Made by a program: the position numbers and the translations under genes. 36,127 nucleotides of DNA from Pelagibacterales bacterium SAG-MED17. GTDB taxonomy: Bacteria; Pseudomonadota; Alphaproteobacteria; Pelagibacterales; Pelagibacteraceae. Shown in pieces: positions 25,101 through 32,579 of the stretch. Every line of letters begins with the position of its first letter. Positions within the stretch are counted from its first letter, which is position 1. The DNA is taken from contig JACWDO010000010.1 of assembly GCA_014654115.1 (NCBI GenBank), forward strand, positions 1 through 36,127, read 5' to 3'. The notes under the pieces were generated by a model that worked only from the letters and a program-made list of their open reading frames with translations, ran no database searches and was not told where the DNA came from.

Positions 25101-25153
25101 TTTATCTCTCTATGTGCTGGTCTTGTGCTGGTTGTCCTATAATCTATAGGATA
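25101..25153 (-). promoter_or_regulatory. Repeat-module promoter before the beta-propeller gene
   Basis: Contains TTTATCTC (GAGATAAA on the minus strand), then the direct pair GTGCTGG-tctt-GTGCTGG at 25114-25131 and a TCCTATAATCTATAGGA dyad. The arrangement equals the promoter part of units A, B and D, but no 59-bp repeat is attached. It lies between the cytochrome c gene and the beta-propeller gene and may mark another cassette junction. Confidence 0.5.
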
Positions 25154-25158
25154 ATATT

Positions 25159-25581
25159 TCAATTAAGCTTTAGTTGATATTCGTAATTTTCTTCAGACCA
25201 AAAAGATTTGATATAAGCTAAAACACTATCAATTTCTTTGTCAGACAGTTTGTCGTCAAAACCAATCATCTTACCTTCGTAATTATTTACTAACCTTGCT
25301 AGTCCATATTTTATAATAGCATGAAGTGTTTTGTCATCATGATGCCAAGTGTGCCCAGTTCCATTTAAAGGTGGAGCTTTTCGATGTCCATCTTCATCCA
25401 CACCTTTCCAATCTTCAGCACCTGACAAATTTACCATATGACAAGAAGCACAATTATTTTGATAAGCTAATTTTCCTCTCTCTATCATTATTTTAGATTC
25501 TGTAGTAATTGGAAAATGATTATGAGCAATGCTACTTCCAGTTAATGATATCGAAAAAATTATTAAAAATATAAGTTTCAT
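25159..25581 (-). CDS. Periplasmic class I cytochrome c
   Basis: 140 residues with a signal peptide (KLIFLIIFSISLTGSSIA) and one haem-binding motif CASCH at 44-48. Met105 in EGKMIGFDDKLSD is the likely distal haem ligand, and DKEIDSVLAYIKSFW is the terminal helix typical of small c-type cytochromes. A His-rich TWHHDD stretch precedes it. It would carry electrons in the periplasm; the partner is unknown. Located in cargo 2 of the array between the YqaA-like gene and the beta-propeller gene. Confidence 0.85.
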   Translation of the reverse strand: MKLIFLIIFSISLTGSSIAHNHFPITTESKIMIERGKLAYQNNCASCHMVNLSGAEDWKGVDEDGHRKAPPLNGTGHTWHHDDKTLHAIIKYGLARLVNNYEGKMIGFDDKLSDKEIDSVLAYIKSFWSEENYEYQLKLN

Positions 25582-25643
25582 TTAGATTATTTATAAGACA
25601 CGTATTTAATTTTTCAACTGTACCAAAATGTACATGAACGATT

Positions 25644-26078
25644 TTAAAATAGGTTTAAAGACCAATTTGTCACTGCAATAACCACAAGATAACGTGCCAC
25701 TTTCCCTATAGCAACCAGGACTAAAAAATCTAAGAAACGAATTCGCATAGTACCCGCAACAAAAGTTAGTGGATCTCCAACTATAGGCAACCAAGCAAAC
25801 AATAAAGACCATTTACCATACTTCAAAAACCATTTGGAAGATCGCTTCATTTGCTTTTGATTAAATGGAAACCATTTTTTGGACTCAAATTTTCTAGAAT
25901 AAATTCCCAAAAACCAATTAAAAGATGAACCAAGTATGTTACCCAAGCTTGCTACAAGCAGTAATATGAAATTATTATAAGATTGAACAGCCATAAGTCC
26001 TGCAAGCGTAATCTCTGATGATAAGGGTAAAATAGTAGCTGCTAAAAAAGAAACGACAAAAAGAGTTATATAACTCAC
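25644..26078 (-). CDS. YqaA-like membrane protein (VTT/SNARE-associated family)
   Basis: 144 residues from a GTG start. Membrane segments, the LPLSSEITLAGLMA opening, GNILGSSFNWFLG and the GDPLTFVAGTMRI segment identify the YqaA branch of the VTT (DedA-like) family. These small membrane proteins are thought to move lipids or ions, with no firm assignment. The GTG overlaps the stop of a 27-codon signal-peptide-like frame (ATGTGA), so translation is probably coupled to it. Confidence 0.82.
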   Translation of the reverse strand: MSYITLFVVSFLAATILPLSSEITLAGLMAVQSYNNFILLLVASLGNILGSSFNWFLGIYSRKFESKKWFPFNQKQMKRSSKWFLKYGKWSLLFAWLPIVGDPLTFVAGTMRIRFLDFLVLVAIGKVARYLVVIAVTNWSLNLF

Positions 26079-26158
26079 ATTTCAAACTCAAGAAGGTTTG
26101 CATTAGCATTGCTACAAACTAACAAACTAAGAACTATTATCCCTAAAAGTTTTTTCAT
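26075..26158 (-). CDS. Orphan signal-peptide-like mini frame, 27 codons
   Basis: Translates to KKLLGIIVLSLLVCSNANAN after the initiator and then LLEFEM and a stop: a complete Sec signal peptide with almost no mature protein. Its start is 4 bases after the lyase-like gene and its stop overlaps the YqaA-like start. The DNA closely matches the first 45 bases of the neighbouring secreted protein gene at 27047. It could be a leader for translational coupling or the stub of a lost secreted protein. Confidence 0.45.
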   Translation of the reverse strand: MKKLLGIIVLSLLVCSNANANLLEFEM

Positions 26159-26162
26159 TTTG

Positions 26163-27047
26163 TTAATCAACTGGAATATTGTTTTTAATATCAACATCAC
26201 TGTAACTTTTGCCAAATCTTATCTCATCAAACAACATTACAGTTGTTGGAATTTTATTTTCCCATTTATATTTGAAAGGTTTTATTATATTTTTTTGACC
26301 ACTGGGTTGTGTCATTGTCTTCATATTTTTTGGTTTATTTTTATTTATATGAGTTAAGTAATCGCCCAATCTGAATTTATAAATACCGTATCGCATATTA
26401 ATTTGCTGCCTATTACTGCTCCATCCGTGACTTTTAGATTCTTTGATATGTTTGCTGTTTACAAATGGAATATAATGTGTGCACTCATCAATTTGCTTAC
26501 CATTCCACCACAGTTCAAAATATTTTTCACCTTTAATTCTTTCTCTGCTATAATTTGCTTTAATTATAAAATCGTTCCAAGTTCCTTTTACAAATTTACT
26601 TACTTCACACCTCTTGTAGTGACCTAATCTTAATTGAAAACCAGATCCTTGAGTTGAAACTATCCAAAGTGGCATATCAACACCCATCATTTTTGACTGG
26701 AACATTGACATCTTTGAAGCCACATAATCATATCCAAACTCATCAGGGATATATAAACTTAACGAATAATATACAGGATCTTTAAATTTTTTACTTGAAT
26801 AATGTAATTTTTTTAAATGTCTTTCTGTTCTATGAGCACCCCATTTACAATCTTGTTTTTTACATTCCCCATGTCTTATTTCAAACTTTTGAGCTGACTT
26901 ACCTGCACGAACATTATCAGTTATTATTTCAAAATGTTTTTTTATATCCATATGATGCCACTTTGTTTTTTTAACTGTAACTGGTTCTGCATAACCTAAA
27001 CTACAAACAAATAAACTTAGTATCACGATCTCTAAAAGTTTTTTCAT
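26163..27047 (-). CDS. Secreted polysaccharide-lyase-like protein (heparin lyase I fold)
   Basis: 294 residues. The signal peptide begins KKLLEIVILSLFVCSLGYAE. The mature part follows the PF14099 (heparin lyase I / alginate-lyase-like jelly roll) pattern: RHGECKKQDCKWGAHRTER, YYSLSLYIPDEF, GTWNDFIIKANYS, FELWWNGKQI, and INMRYGIYKFRLGDYL near the C-terminus. It may cleave an acidic polysaccharide in the periplasm or outside the cell; substrate unknown. In a genome this small, a polysaccharide lyase is an accessory trait, consistent with its position in the cassette array. A GAGATAAA module (27108-27143) lies about 60 bases before the ATG. Confidence 0.7.
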   Translation of the reverse strand: MKKLLEIVILSLFVCSLGYAEPVTVKKTKWHHMDIKKHFEIITDNVRAGKSAQKFEIRHGECKKQDCKWGAHRTERHLKKLHYSSKKFKDPVYYSLSLYIPDEFGYDYVASKMSMFQSKMMGVDMPLWIVSTQGSGFQLRLGHYKRCEVSKFVKGTWNDFIIKANYSRERIKGEKYFELWWNGKQIDECTHYIPFVNSKHIKESKSHGWSSNRQQINMRYGIYKFRLGDYLTHINKNKPKNMKTMTQPSGQKNIIKPFKYKWENKIPTTVMLFDEIRFGKSYSDVDIKNNIPVD

Positions 27048-27107
27048 AATCCAAGATTATCAAATCTCGAACCATGAGTCTATTTGCTTTAAAAAATAGC
27101 TATTTGA

Positions 27108-27362
27108 TTTATCTCAAATAACACTAGAATTCCGACTAGAATTTTTTCTAATTAGACTTATATTTTAAGAATTTATTCTATGTTAATTTTTGATTACTTA
27201 AATAAGTACTGTAGAATAATGCAGCTTAATGCAGGATAGGTTAAACTGCTAATCCCCCAAATAATCGCCAGCTTCCTGAATAATTTTCCAGAGTTTACTT
27301 GCATTCTCTTTATTCACACCTACTAAAATCTTAAATTAACCCTTAATTATCCTGTTATCCGA
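27108..27362. repeat. Array unit C (decayed composite repeat)
   Basis: Fills most of the gene-free stretch 27048-27391. It has TTTATCTC (27108), the direct pair ACTAGAATT-ccg-ACTAGAATT (27123-27143), 10-base iterons with a TAATGCAG core (about 27211-27240), the 59-bp anchor-gene start (27259-27317) and a diverged right part with TTATCC repeats (27347-27360). The AAATTGATGAG block is only faintly visible, so this unit is older or recombined. Confidence 0.65.
27249..27317 (-). pseudogene. Truncated anchor-gene copy C (22 codons)
   Basis: GTG start, NKENASKLWKIIQEAGDYL, then GD and a stop. All three differences from the intact gene within the shared 59 bases are synonymous. Same stop position as copies B and D. 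Confidence 0.65.
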
Positions 27363-27391
27363 TAAAAAATACTTTAAACCTAGAAGTTATT

Positions 27392-28033
27392 TTAATTCAA
27401 TAATTTTTTTTTAGCTTTTTCAAACTCTTCCTTAGACAATGCACCTGAGTCTAAAAGTTCTTTTAGCTCTTTCAATTTTTTAACTATATCTTTATCAGCT
27501 TCAGTCTCTTTTTTTGTTTTTGTTTCTTTTTTTTCAACCTCTTTTTGTGTGCTGTTTGATGAAGATGTCTTATTATCAAAAAATCCAAGCTCAGTTAATA
27601 AAGTTATAGTCTTTCCTGACCTTATATCTTTTCTTTTAAGCCTTCTCTTTTTTCTATTAGTTCCGTTATCCCAGACTATTCTATAGCCATTTGCAAATAA
27701 ATAGCATTCCTGTCCTGATTTTTTTTTACAATCTCCGACAGCCATACCTGCATAATGTTGATTATCTACTTGAGTCACTCTTAAAGGATGTTTTATAAAA
27801 GAGTAGAATGCCCCATCTACTGATATTGCCATGAGACCTGGCTTCCAAGCTTCTTTTTGTTTTTTAGCATAAACACCATTTTTACCTCCACTAAAAAAGT
27901 ATTCTATAACATTTGCAGTATGTTCAGTTACTTTTAAAGGGCCGGTACCTTTTTTGTAGCCAGTTGATACTCCTGCAAGTGAATTACCACACAAAAATAA
28001 ACATAGAAACATGATGCCCAAAAATCTCTTCAT
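27392..28033 (-). CDS. Secreted protein with C-terminal SHOCT domain
   Basis: 213 residues. The signal peptide KRFLGIMFLCLFLCGNSLAG resembles the other MKKLLG starts nearby. A middle region with two Cys (DCKKKSGQECYLFANGYRIVW) may form a disulfide. After a low-complexity Lys/Glu/Thr linker (about 150-180), the last 30 residues read as a SHOCT motif (KKLKELKELLDSGALSKEEF then KAKKKLL), a short helical oligomerisation or anchoring module. Function unknown. It is alone between units C and D, i.e. a one-gene cassette, and a repeat-module promoter (28074-28106) precedes it. Confidence 0.7.
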   Translation of the reverse strand: MKRFLGIMFLCLFLCGNSLAGVSTGYKKGTGPLKVTEHTANVIEYFFSGGKNGVYAKKQKEAWKPGLMAISVDGAFYSFIKHPLRVTQVDNQHYAGMAVGDCKKKSGQECYLFANGYRIVWDNGTNRKKRRLKRKDIRSGKTITLLTELGFFDNKTSSSNSTQKEVEKKETKTKKETEADKDIVKKLKELKELLDSGALSKEEFEKAKKKLLN

Positions 28034-28073
28034 GATAAAAAAGTATCAAAAAGTTATTAATTTTACTATTTAA

Positions 28074-28347
28074 TTTATTCTTTATTATCGAGTTATAAAT
28101 CGAGTTTTTAATTAAATTGATGAGTCTTTAAGCGATTTATTTTAAGCTAACTTTTTAGGTTCCGCATAAGTACATAAGAATTGTGTGGGTTAATTCGGAT
28201 TAATTTGAACCTCTAATCCCGTAAATAATCGCCAGCTTCCTGTATCATTTTCCACAGTTTACTTGCGTTTTCTTTATTCATACGACTTCAAACCTTGATT
28301 TATCTAAATCTGGTATAGTCTGCGGTATAGTATCCTATAAAATCCTA
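28074..28347. repeat. Array unit D (about 275 bp composite repeat)
   Basis: Occupies the gene-free stretch 28034-28334. Order: TTTATTC (28074) and the pair ATCGAGTT-ataa-ATCGAGTT (28087-28106); AAATTGATGAGTCTTTAAGC block (28114-28144), the same as in unit B; 10-base periodic stretch (about 28165-28210); the 59-bp anchor-gene start (28223-28281); TTTATCTA (28299) with the pair GGTATAG-tctgc-GGTATAG (28312-28330); and TATCCTATAAAATCCTA (28331-28347), identical to unit B. Confidence 0.75.
28213..28281 (-). pseudogene. Truncated anchor-gene copy D (22 codons)
   Basis: ATG start, NKENASKLWKMIQEAGDYL, then RD and a stop. Its 59-bp core differs from copy B only in the last base (ATG versus GTG start). 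A TCAAGG ribosome-like site and GATAAA lie upstream as in the intact gene. Confidence 0.65.
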
Positions 28348-28382
28348 TAACCTAGAATCAAAATCTCTAAATGTTTTTTCAT
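28335..28382 (-). pseudogene. Signal-peptide fragment cut by unit D
   Basis: Starts as an ATGA overlap with the monooxygenase-like stop and reads KKHLEILILG, then enters the TATCCTATAAAATCCTA end of unit D and stops. The DNA matches the starts of the secreted genes at 27047 and 28033, so a signal-peptide gene appears to have been truncated exactly at the repeat junction. Confidence 0.5.
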
Positions 28383-28771
28383 TCATTAAAAATTTTTTCT
28401 CTAACATATCCTACTTCAGTAGTTTTAAAATGCTTGAAGGGTACATTTGTATCTTCAATTGCTTTAATAGTCTCTTCTGTAATATTCCCGTAAACTTCTA
28501 TTTCAAATCTGTCAGCAATCTCTTGATGCTTTTCAACATAGGCTTGAACAGGGGGATTATTAAGGTGATGCACCATAGCTTCACTGTTTCGGTAGACTTC
28601 ACTCCATGTAAATTCTAAAGGATCTGTTGGATCTTGATCAAAAGTATGAATAAGCATATCTGGTTCTGACTCTTTAACGGCATCATCTGCTTCTTTTGCT
28701 ATCTTAAGATATTCTTCAACCTTACCTTCTTTAACACGTATTCTAGCTATTAAAATAAAAGGATTAGACAT
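28379..28771 (-). CDS. Antibiotic-biosynthesis-monooxygenase (ABM/YgiN-like) domain protein
   Basis: 130 residues with the ferredoxin-like ABM fold pattern: FILIARIRVKEGKVEEYLKI at the N-terminus, EPDMLIHTFDQDP, FTWSEVYRNSEAMVHHLN and a helix LADRFEIEVYGN-like region. Cofactor-free monooxygenases of this fold oxidise quinols or polyketide-like rings; many members are uncharacterised. At 130 residues it carries a C-terminal extension beyond the basic domain. It is the most downstream complete gene of cargo 4 and may act with the methyltransferase/dioxygenase operon, though it could have its own promoter. Confidence 0.75.
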   Translation of the reverse strand: MSNPFILIARIRVKEGKVEEYLKIAKEADDAVKESEPDMLIHTFDQDPTDPLEFTWSEVYRNSEAMVHHLNNPPVQAYVEKHQEIADRFEIEVYGNITEETIKAIEDTNVPFKHFKTTEVGYVREKIFNE

Positions 28772-28815
28772 TGACTAAAATTTATATACATATTTTTAAT
28801 TATTAATCAATAGTC

Positions 28816-28869
28816 TCAAAAGCTAGTACTAAAAAAACCAAGAACCACGATCCCTAAAAGTTTTTTCAC
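28816..28869 (-). pseudogene. Orphan signal-peptide stub, 17 codons
   Basis: GTG start directly after the stop of the 40-residue gene, reading KKLLGIVVLGFFSTSF and stop. The first 30 bases match those of 26158 and 27047. Probably the remains of a secreted-protein gene or a recombination seed. Confidence 0.45.
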
Positions 28870-28992
28870 TTAAAATCCGCCTCGCCAATTATTTTTAGAT
28901 TTGAAGTCTTTTTCTTCTTGTTTGGAGGTAGGTCTAAATAAATAAAAACCTACAACAACAATAACGAATATACCTAAAATAATTTCAATCAT
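28870..28992 (-). CDS. Small single-helix membrane protein, 40 residues
   Basis: An ATG frame 7 bases downstream of the ABC permease stop: one hydrophobic helix (IEIILGIFVIVVVGFYLF) followed by a charged tail (RPTSKQEEKDFKSKNNWRGG). The architecture, N-terminal anchor with soluble tail, is that of small accessory proteins of membrane complexes. Close spacing suggests co-transcription with the transporter. No family recognised. Confidence 0.5.
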   Translation of the reverse strand: MIEIILGIFVIVVVGFYLFRPTSKQEEKDFKSKNNWRGGF

Positions 28993-28999
28993 GCAAAGG

Positions 29000-29767
29000 C
29001 TAGGATTTAATTTTGTAACCTTTTTTGAGCAAAACAGATACGACTGTTACACAAATTATTAAAAAAAATACCATTGAGCTAATGCTGATCCAAATATTGA
29101 AATCAGAAACTCCATAGAACGCATATCTTAAACCATTAATTAAATATACTACCGGATTAAAATAAGTGACAGTTTGCCAGAACTCTGGCAACATATCTAA
29201 AGAATATAAACTTCCCCCCAAAAAAACCATAGGTGTAACCACTAATGTTGGAACAATTGACATTTGCTCAAAGTTAGAACTCATCAAGCCAATTAAAAAA
29301 CCAAATAAAGCAAAGGTAAAAGCCACTAGAACCAATAAAAAAATCATTAACAATGGATACATCACTTGAACTTCTACAAAAAAAGTAGCCGTAATAAAAA
29401 TTACTACACCTACTAATAAAGTTTTAGTCGCACCTGCTCCAACAAATGCAAGGACAATTTCAAATGTAGAAATTGGAGCTGCTAAAATTTCATACATGGT
29501 ACCGTTAAATTTTGGAAAAAAAATACCAAATGATGTGTTACTAATTGATTGGGTTAGCAACGTAAGCATTAATAAACCTGGAACAATAAAAGATCCATAA
29601 CTGATACCATCAATATTCTCCACATAACCTCCTATCACTGAACCAAAAACGATAAAGTATAAAGAGGTTGAAAGCACTGGTGAAAAAAGAGATTGCAACA
29701 AAGTTCTTTTAAAACGATCCATTTCATGCAGATACATGGCCCTAAATGCATAATAATTAAATTTCAT
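29000..29767 (-). CDS. ABC-2 type transporter permease
   Basis: 255 residues, six predicted membrane segments, of the ABC-2 family (DrrB/NodJ-like). The opening [36 protein letters not shown], and the [20 protein letters not shown] segment before the last helices are family landmarks. It overlaps the ATPase gene by 11 bases and would form the export channel with it. In cargo 4, downstream of two methyltransferases and a dioxygenase, export of a small product of that operon is the simplest reading; a housekeeping lipid or saccharide role cannot be excluded. Confidence 0.85.
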   Translation of the reverse strand: MKFNYYAFRAMYLHEMDRFKRTLLQSLFSPVLSTSLYFIVFGSVIGGYVENIDGISYGSFIVPGLLMLTLLTQSISNTSFGIFFPKFNGTMYEILAAPISTFEIVLAFVGAGATKTLLVGVVIFITATFFVEVQVMYPLLMIFLLVLVAFTFALFGFLIGLMSSNFEQMSIVPTLVVTPMVFLGGSLYSLDMLPEFWQTVTYFNPVVYLINGLRYAFYGVSDFNIWISISSMVFFLIICVTVVSVLLKKGYKIKS

Positions 29768-30692
29768 TATTCTCCTTTACTAAATTAACAAATATCTTCT
29801 CTAAAGTAGTTTGTTCAGTTTTTAAATCCTGTAGCTTTAAACCTGCATCTTTTAAATCTTTAAGTAAGTTAGTTATCCCAGTACTTTCTGAATTGACATC
29901 ATAAGTGTATTCTACTGTTTTGTTATCTTTACCTATTTCTAAATTATATTTACCTAAACTATCAGGAATTTCACTAATTTCACTTTGAAGATTTACACTT
30001 AACTTTTTCTGACCCATCTTTTTTAATAATTCTTTTGTTTCATCAATAACAATTATTTCCCCTTGATTAATAACTGCTACCCTATCTGCTATTGCTTCTG
30101 CTTCTTCAATATAATGGGTGGTTAGAATAATCGTTACTCCAGTTTTTCTTAAATCTTCAACTACTTTCCACATATCTCTTCTTAACTCAACATCAACTCC
30201 TGCTGTTGGTTCATCTAAAAATAATATTGAAGGTTCATGAGATAAAGCTTTTGCAATTAAAACTCTCCTCTTCATTCCACCAGATAATTGTCTTAATCTT
30301 AGGTCTTTTTTATCCCACATACTTAAATCTTTTAAAATTTTTTCTATATGTTTTGGGTTAGGTTTTTTCCCATTTAACCCTCTTGAATAAGAGACATTGT
30401 TAAAAACAGTTTCAAATAATTCTAATGTTAACTCTTGAGGGACTAATCCAATTTTTGAACGTGTCTCTCGATAATCTTCAATAATATCAAAATTTTCAAC
30501 AGTTACTTTTCCAGACGAAGGTGTAACAATACCACATATAATACTGATTAAAGTTGTCTTACCAGCACCATTTGGTCCTAGGAGAGCTATAATCTCTCCT
30601 TTTTTTATTTCTAAGTTAACTTTTTTTAAAGCTTCAAATCCGTTATCATAAACCTTTGAAAGATTGTTAATGGATATTTGATTAGCAGACAT
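29757..30692 (-). CDS. ABC exporter ATP-binding protein
   Basis: 311 residues. Walker [10 protein letters not shown] near 40, Q-loop VPQELTL, signature LSGGMKRR, Walker [13 protein letters not shown] and the switch His in TTHYIEEAE are all intact. The C-terminal extension after residue 220 is the DrrA/NodI-type domain that ends [11 protein letters not shown]. It energises the ABC-2 permease encoded next to it. A 40-base gap separates it from the EgtD-like gene upstream, short enough for one transcript. Confidence 0.88.
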   Translation of the reverse strand: MSANQISINNLSKVYDNGFEALKKVNLEIKKGEIIALLGPNGAGKTTLISIICGIVTPSSGKVTVENFDIIEDYRETRSKIGLVPQELTLELFETVFNNVSYSRGLNGKKPNPKHIEKILKDLSMWDKKDLRLRQLSGGMKRRVLIAKALSHEPSILFLDEPTAGVDVELRRDMWKVVEDLRKTGVTIILTTHYIEEAEAIADRVAVINQGEIIVIDETKELLKKMGQKKLSVNLQSEISEIPDSLGKYNLEIGKDNKTVEYTYDVNSESTGITNLLKDLKDAGLKLQDLKTEQTTLEKIFVNLVKENNEI

Positions 30693-30732
30693 GTAGTTGG
30701 GTATATAGAGACATTTTACTCAATTACAATAT

Positions 30733-31662
30733 CTAGCCTAATTTATTCAAATGAAGACAATGAACACTAAAAAGTTTTTTATCATCAACCCAAGTTTTCT
30801 TAATTCTCCATCCAGCTTCACTAGTTAAGTTTTTGAAGGATCTAATCGTGTATTTATGAGAATTCTCAGTGTGAATCTCTTCATTTTTTTTAATTAAATA
30901 TTTTGATCCATTGATTTTAATATTGTTGTTTTTTTTAGATTTTAATCTCATCTCAATTCTTTTTTTTGGTTTATTATAAATTGCTAAATGTTTGTAGGAA
31001 TTTAAGTTTATATCTCCACCCAATTCGGTGTTTATTCTTTGTAAAATGTTTTTGTTGAACTTTGCAGTTATGCCTTTTTTATCATCATAAGCAGAAATTA
31101 GAGTTGGGATATCTTTAACTAAGTCGACGCCAATGATAATTTTTTTTGCTTTAAATTTTGATTTAAGCATTTTTAAAAATTTGACAGCATCTTTTTTTTC
31201 AAAATTCCCAAGAGTTGATCCAGGAAAAAAAATAATTATATTTTCTGATGATTTAATCTTAAAAGGTAGTTTATTATTTTTTGAAAAGTCATATCCTTTT
31301 GGAGTAATAGCTAATTTTGGAAATTTTTTTTTAAAACCGTGTGATAACTTTGTTATATAATCTTCAGAAATATCTAAGGGTATATATTTTTTTGGCTTAT
31401 CTAAGCTGCTTAGGAAAATAGCTATTTTTTTGATGTCTCCAGCGCCAGGTTCAATTAAAACCGCACTTTTGCCTATTTCATTAGCAATTTCGGTTTTATT
31501 ATCTTTTAAAATTTTTCTTTCAGTTCGTGTTGGGTAATATTCTTCTAACCTAGTAATTTGTTCAAAAAGCTTTGATCCATAAAAGTCATAAAACCATTTA
31601 GAACTTAGCTTCTTATTTTTCTTACTTAATCCGAGACTTACTTCTTGTAAAAATGTTTTCAT
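30733..31662 (-). CDS. EgtD-like L-histidine N-alpha-methyltransferase
   Basis: 309 residues, PF10017 family. LFEQITRLEEYYPTRTE at 32-48 is the family signature; the SAM loop is EPGAGD at 71-76 with acidic Asp97. Residues I align with the histidine-binding set of mycobacterial EgtD (Tyr56, Asn166, Tyr206, Met252, Glu282, Ser284) are all kept as Tyr43, Asn153, Tyr192, Met238, Glu266 and Ser268. It should therefore make hercynine (N-alpha-trimethylhistidine) or a close analogue. No EgtB sulfur-insertion partner is in the window, so the product is probably not ergothioneine unless EgtB lies elsewhere. The ATG overlaps the preceding methyltransferase stop. Confidence 0.85.
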   Translation of the reverse strand: MKTFLQEVSLGLSKKNKKLSSKWFYDFYGSKLFEQITRLEEYYPTRTERKILKDNKTEIANEIGKSAVLIEPGAGDIKKIAIFLSSLDKPKKYIPLDISEDYITKLSHGFKKKFPKLAITPKGYDFSKNNKLPFKIKSSENIIIFFPGSTLGNFEKKDAVKFLKMLKSKFKAKKIIIGVDLVKDIPTLISAYDDKKGITAKFNKNILQRINTELGGDINLNSYKHLAIYNKPKKRIEMRLKSKKNNNIKINGSKYLIKKNEEIHTENSHKYTIRSFKNLTSEAGWRIKKTWVDDKKLFSVHCLHLNKLG

Positions 31663-32579
31663 TTTATATCTGGCATTACTAAAAGACGACTAATTGGCAT
31701 TGAAAATTGTCCTTTTCTTTCAGAATGACTGCTCCCATTTGATATTGCTAGTATGTTGGATAGACTTGCAATCATTGATTTTCTTTTATCTGGCTTTAAT
31801 ACAAATGCAGCATAAAAAAACCCTGCCGCAATTTCAGCTACTTGAGTAACAGGTCCTTCCATAGATACAACATTTGTTTCGATAGTCACTTTTGCTTCTG
31901 GAAAAGCCTTACGTGCAAGATTACTCAGGCTTTCAGATCCTCTTATCCTTGGATCACCTAAATCAATCTTTCCATAACTAGGCATTTCCTCTTGCACATA
32001 ACTATAAATTAAATCGTGTACTTCTTTGTAGCCTGGTGCTGAATTCATTGGCCCATCAACTAACGCTGCAAACTGACCCTTAGAGGTTAAAATTCTTCTA
32101 ACTTCATCTAAAACAGGAGCTATTGGGTCCATCAATGTTAAAGCCCAATGACACAACACTATATCGACAGAGTTATCATTGATTGCTGTCAAATTTTGTG
32201 CTTTTGATTCAATAAGATTAACTCCACTGTTTAAAAGAAGATTCTTAGCTAATCCTAGTTCTTCAGGACACATATCTATACCATTTAAATTTAAATTTTT
32301 ATTGCGATCAAATAAGATTTTTAATAATGGCCCTGATCCACATGCAAGATCTAATACATTTAAACTTTCATTATCAGGCACAAGTTCAGCTAGCCATTCA
32401 TAACTATTACGTCCAGTTTCGTCACGACAGGTAGTTGCACACGCTTCAGTAAATCCTGTATGTTCTTGATGGACAGTTCTTAAATGATCAACTAAAGCAT
32501 CACTATCAGGATGTAGATTGCGAGTAAGACTATCAGTCCAGTTAGAATTAAGTCCCATCTGACTATTTATCTCTTTCAT
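31659..32579 (-). CDS. Class I SAM-dependent methyltransferase
   Basis: 306 residues. The SAM motif LNVLDLACGSGPLLKIL is at about 73-89, the acidic residue follows in LNGIDMCPEE, and VDIVLCHWALTLMDP is motif II/III. An N-terminal extension (HTGFTEACATTCRDETGR) precedes the fold and contains two Cys. The substrate is not readable. It overlaps both the dioxygenase and EgtD-like genes by 4 bases, so the three are translated together and probably act on one molecule. Base composition is somewhat less AT-rich than in the EgtD-like gene beside it. Confidence 0.82.
   Translation of the reverse strand: MKEINSQMGLNSNWTDSLTRNLHPDSDALVDHLRTVHQEHTGFTEACATTCRDETGRNSYEWLAELVPDNESLNVLDLACGSGPLLKILFDRNKNLNLNGIDMCPEELGLAKNLLLNSGVNLIESKAQNLTAINDNSVDIVLCHWALTLMDPIAPVLDEVRRILTSKGQFAALVDGPMNSAPGYKEVHDLIYSYVQEEMPSYGKIDLGDPRIRGSESLSNLARKAFPEAKVTIETNVVSMEGPVTQVAEIAAGFFYAAFVLKPDKRKSMIASLSNILAISNGSSHSERKGQFSMPISRLLVMPDIK

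Noticed and set aside
30733-31662. A complete ergothioneine operon
   Set aside because: Only the EgtD-like step is present; no EgtB, EgtC or EgtE homologue is in the window.
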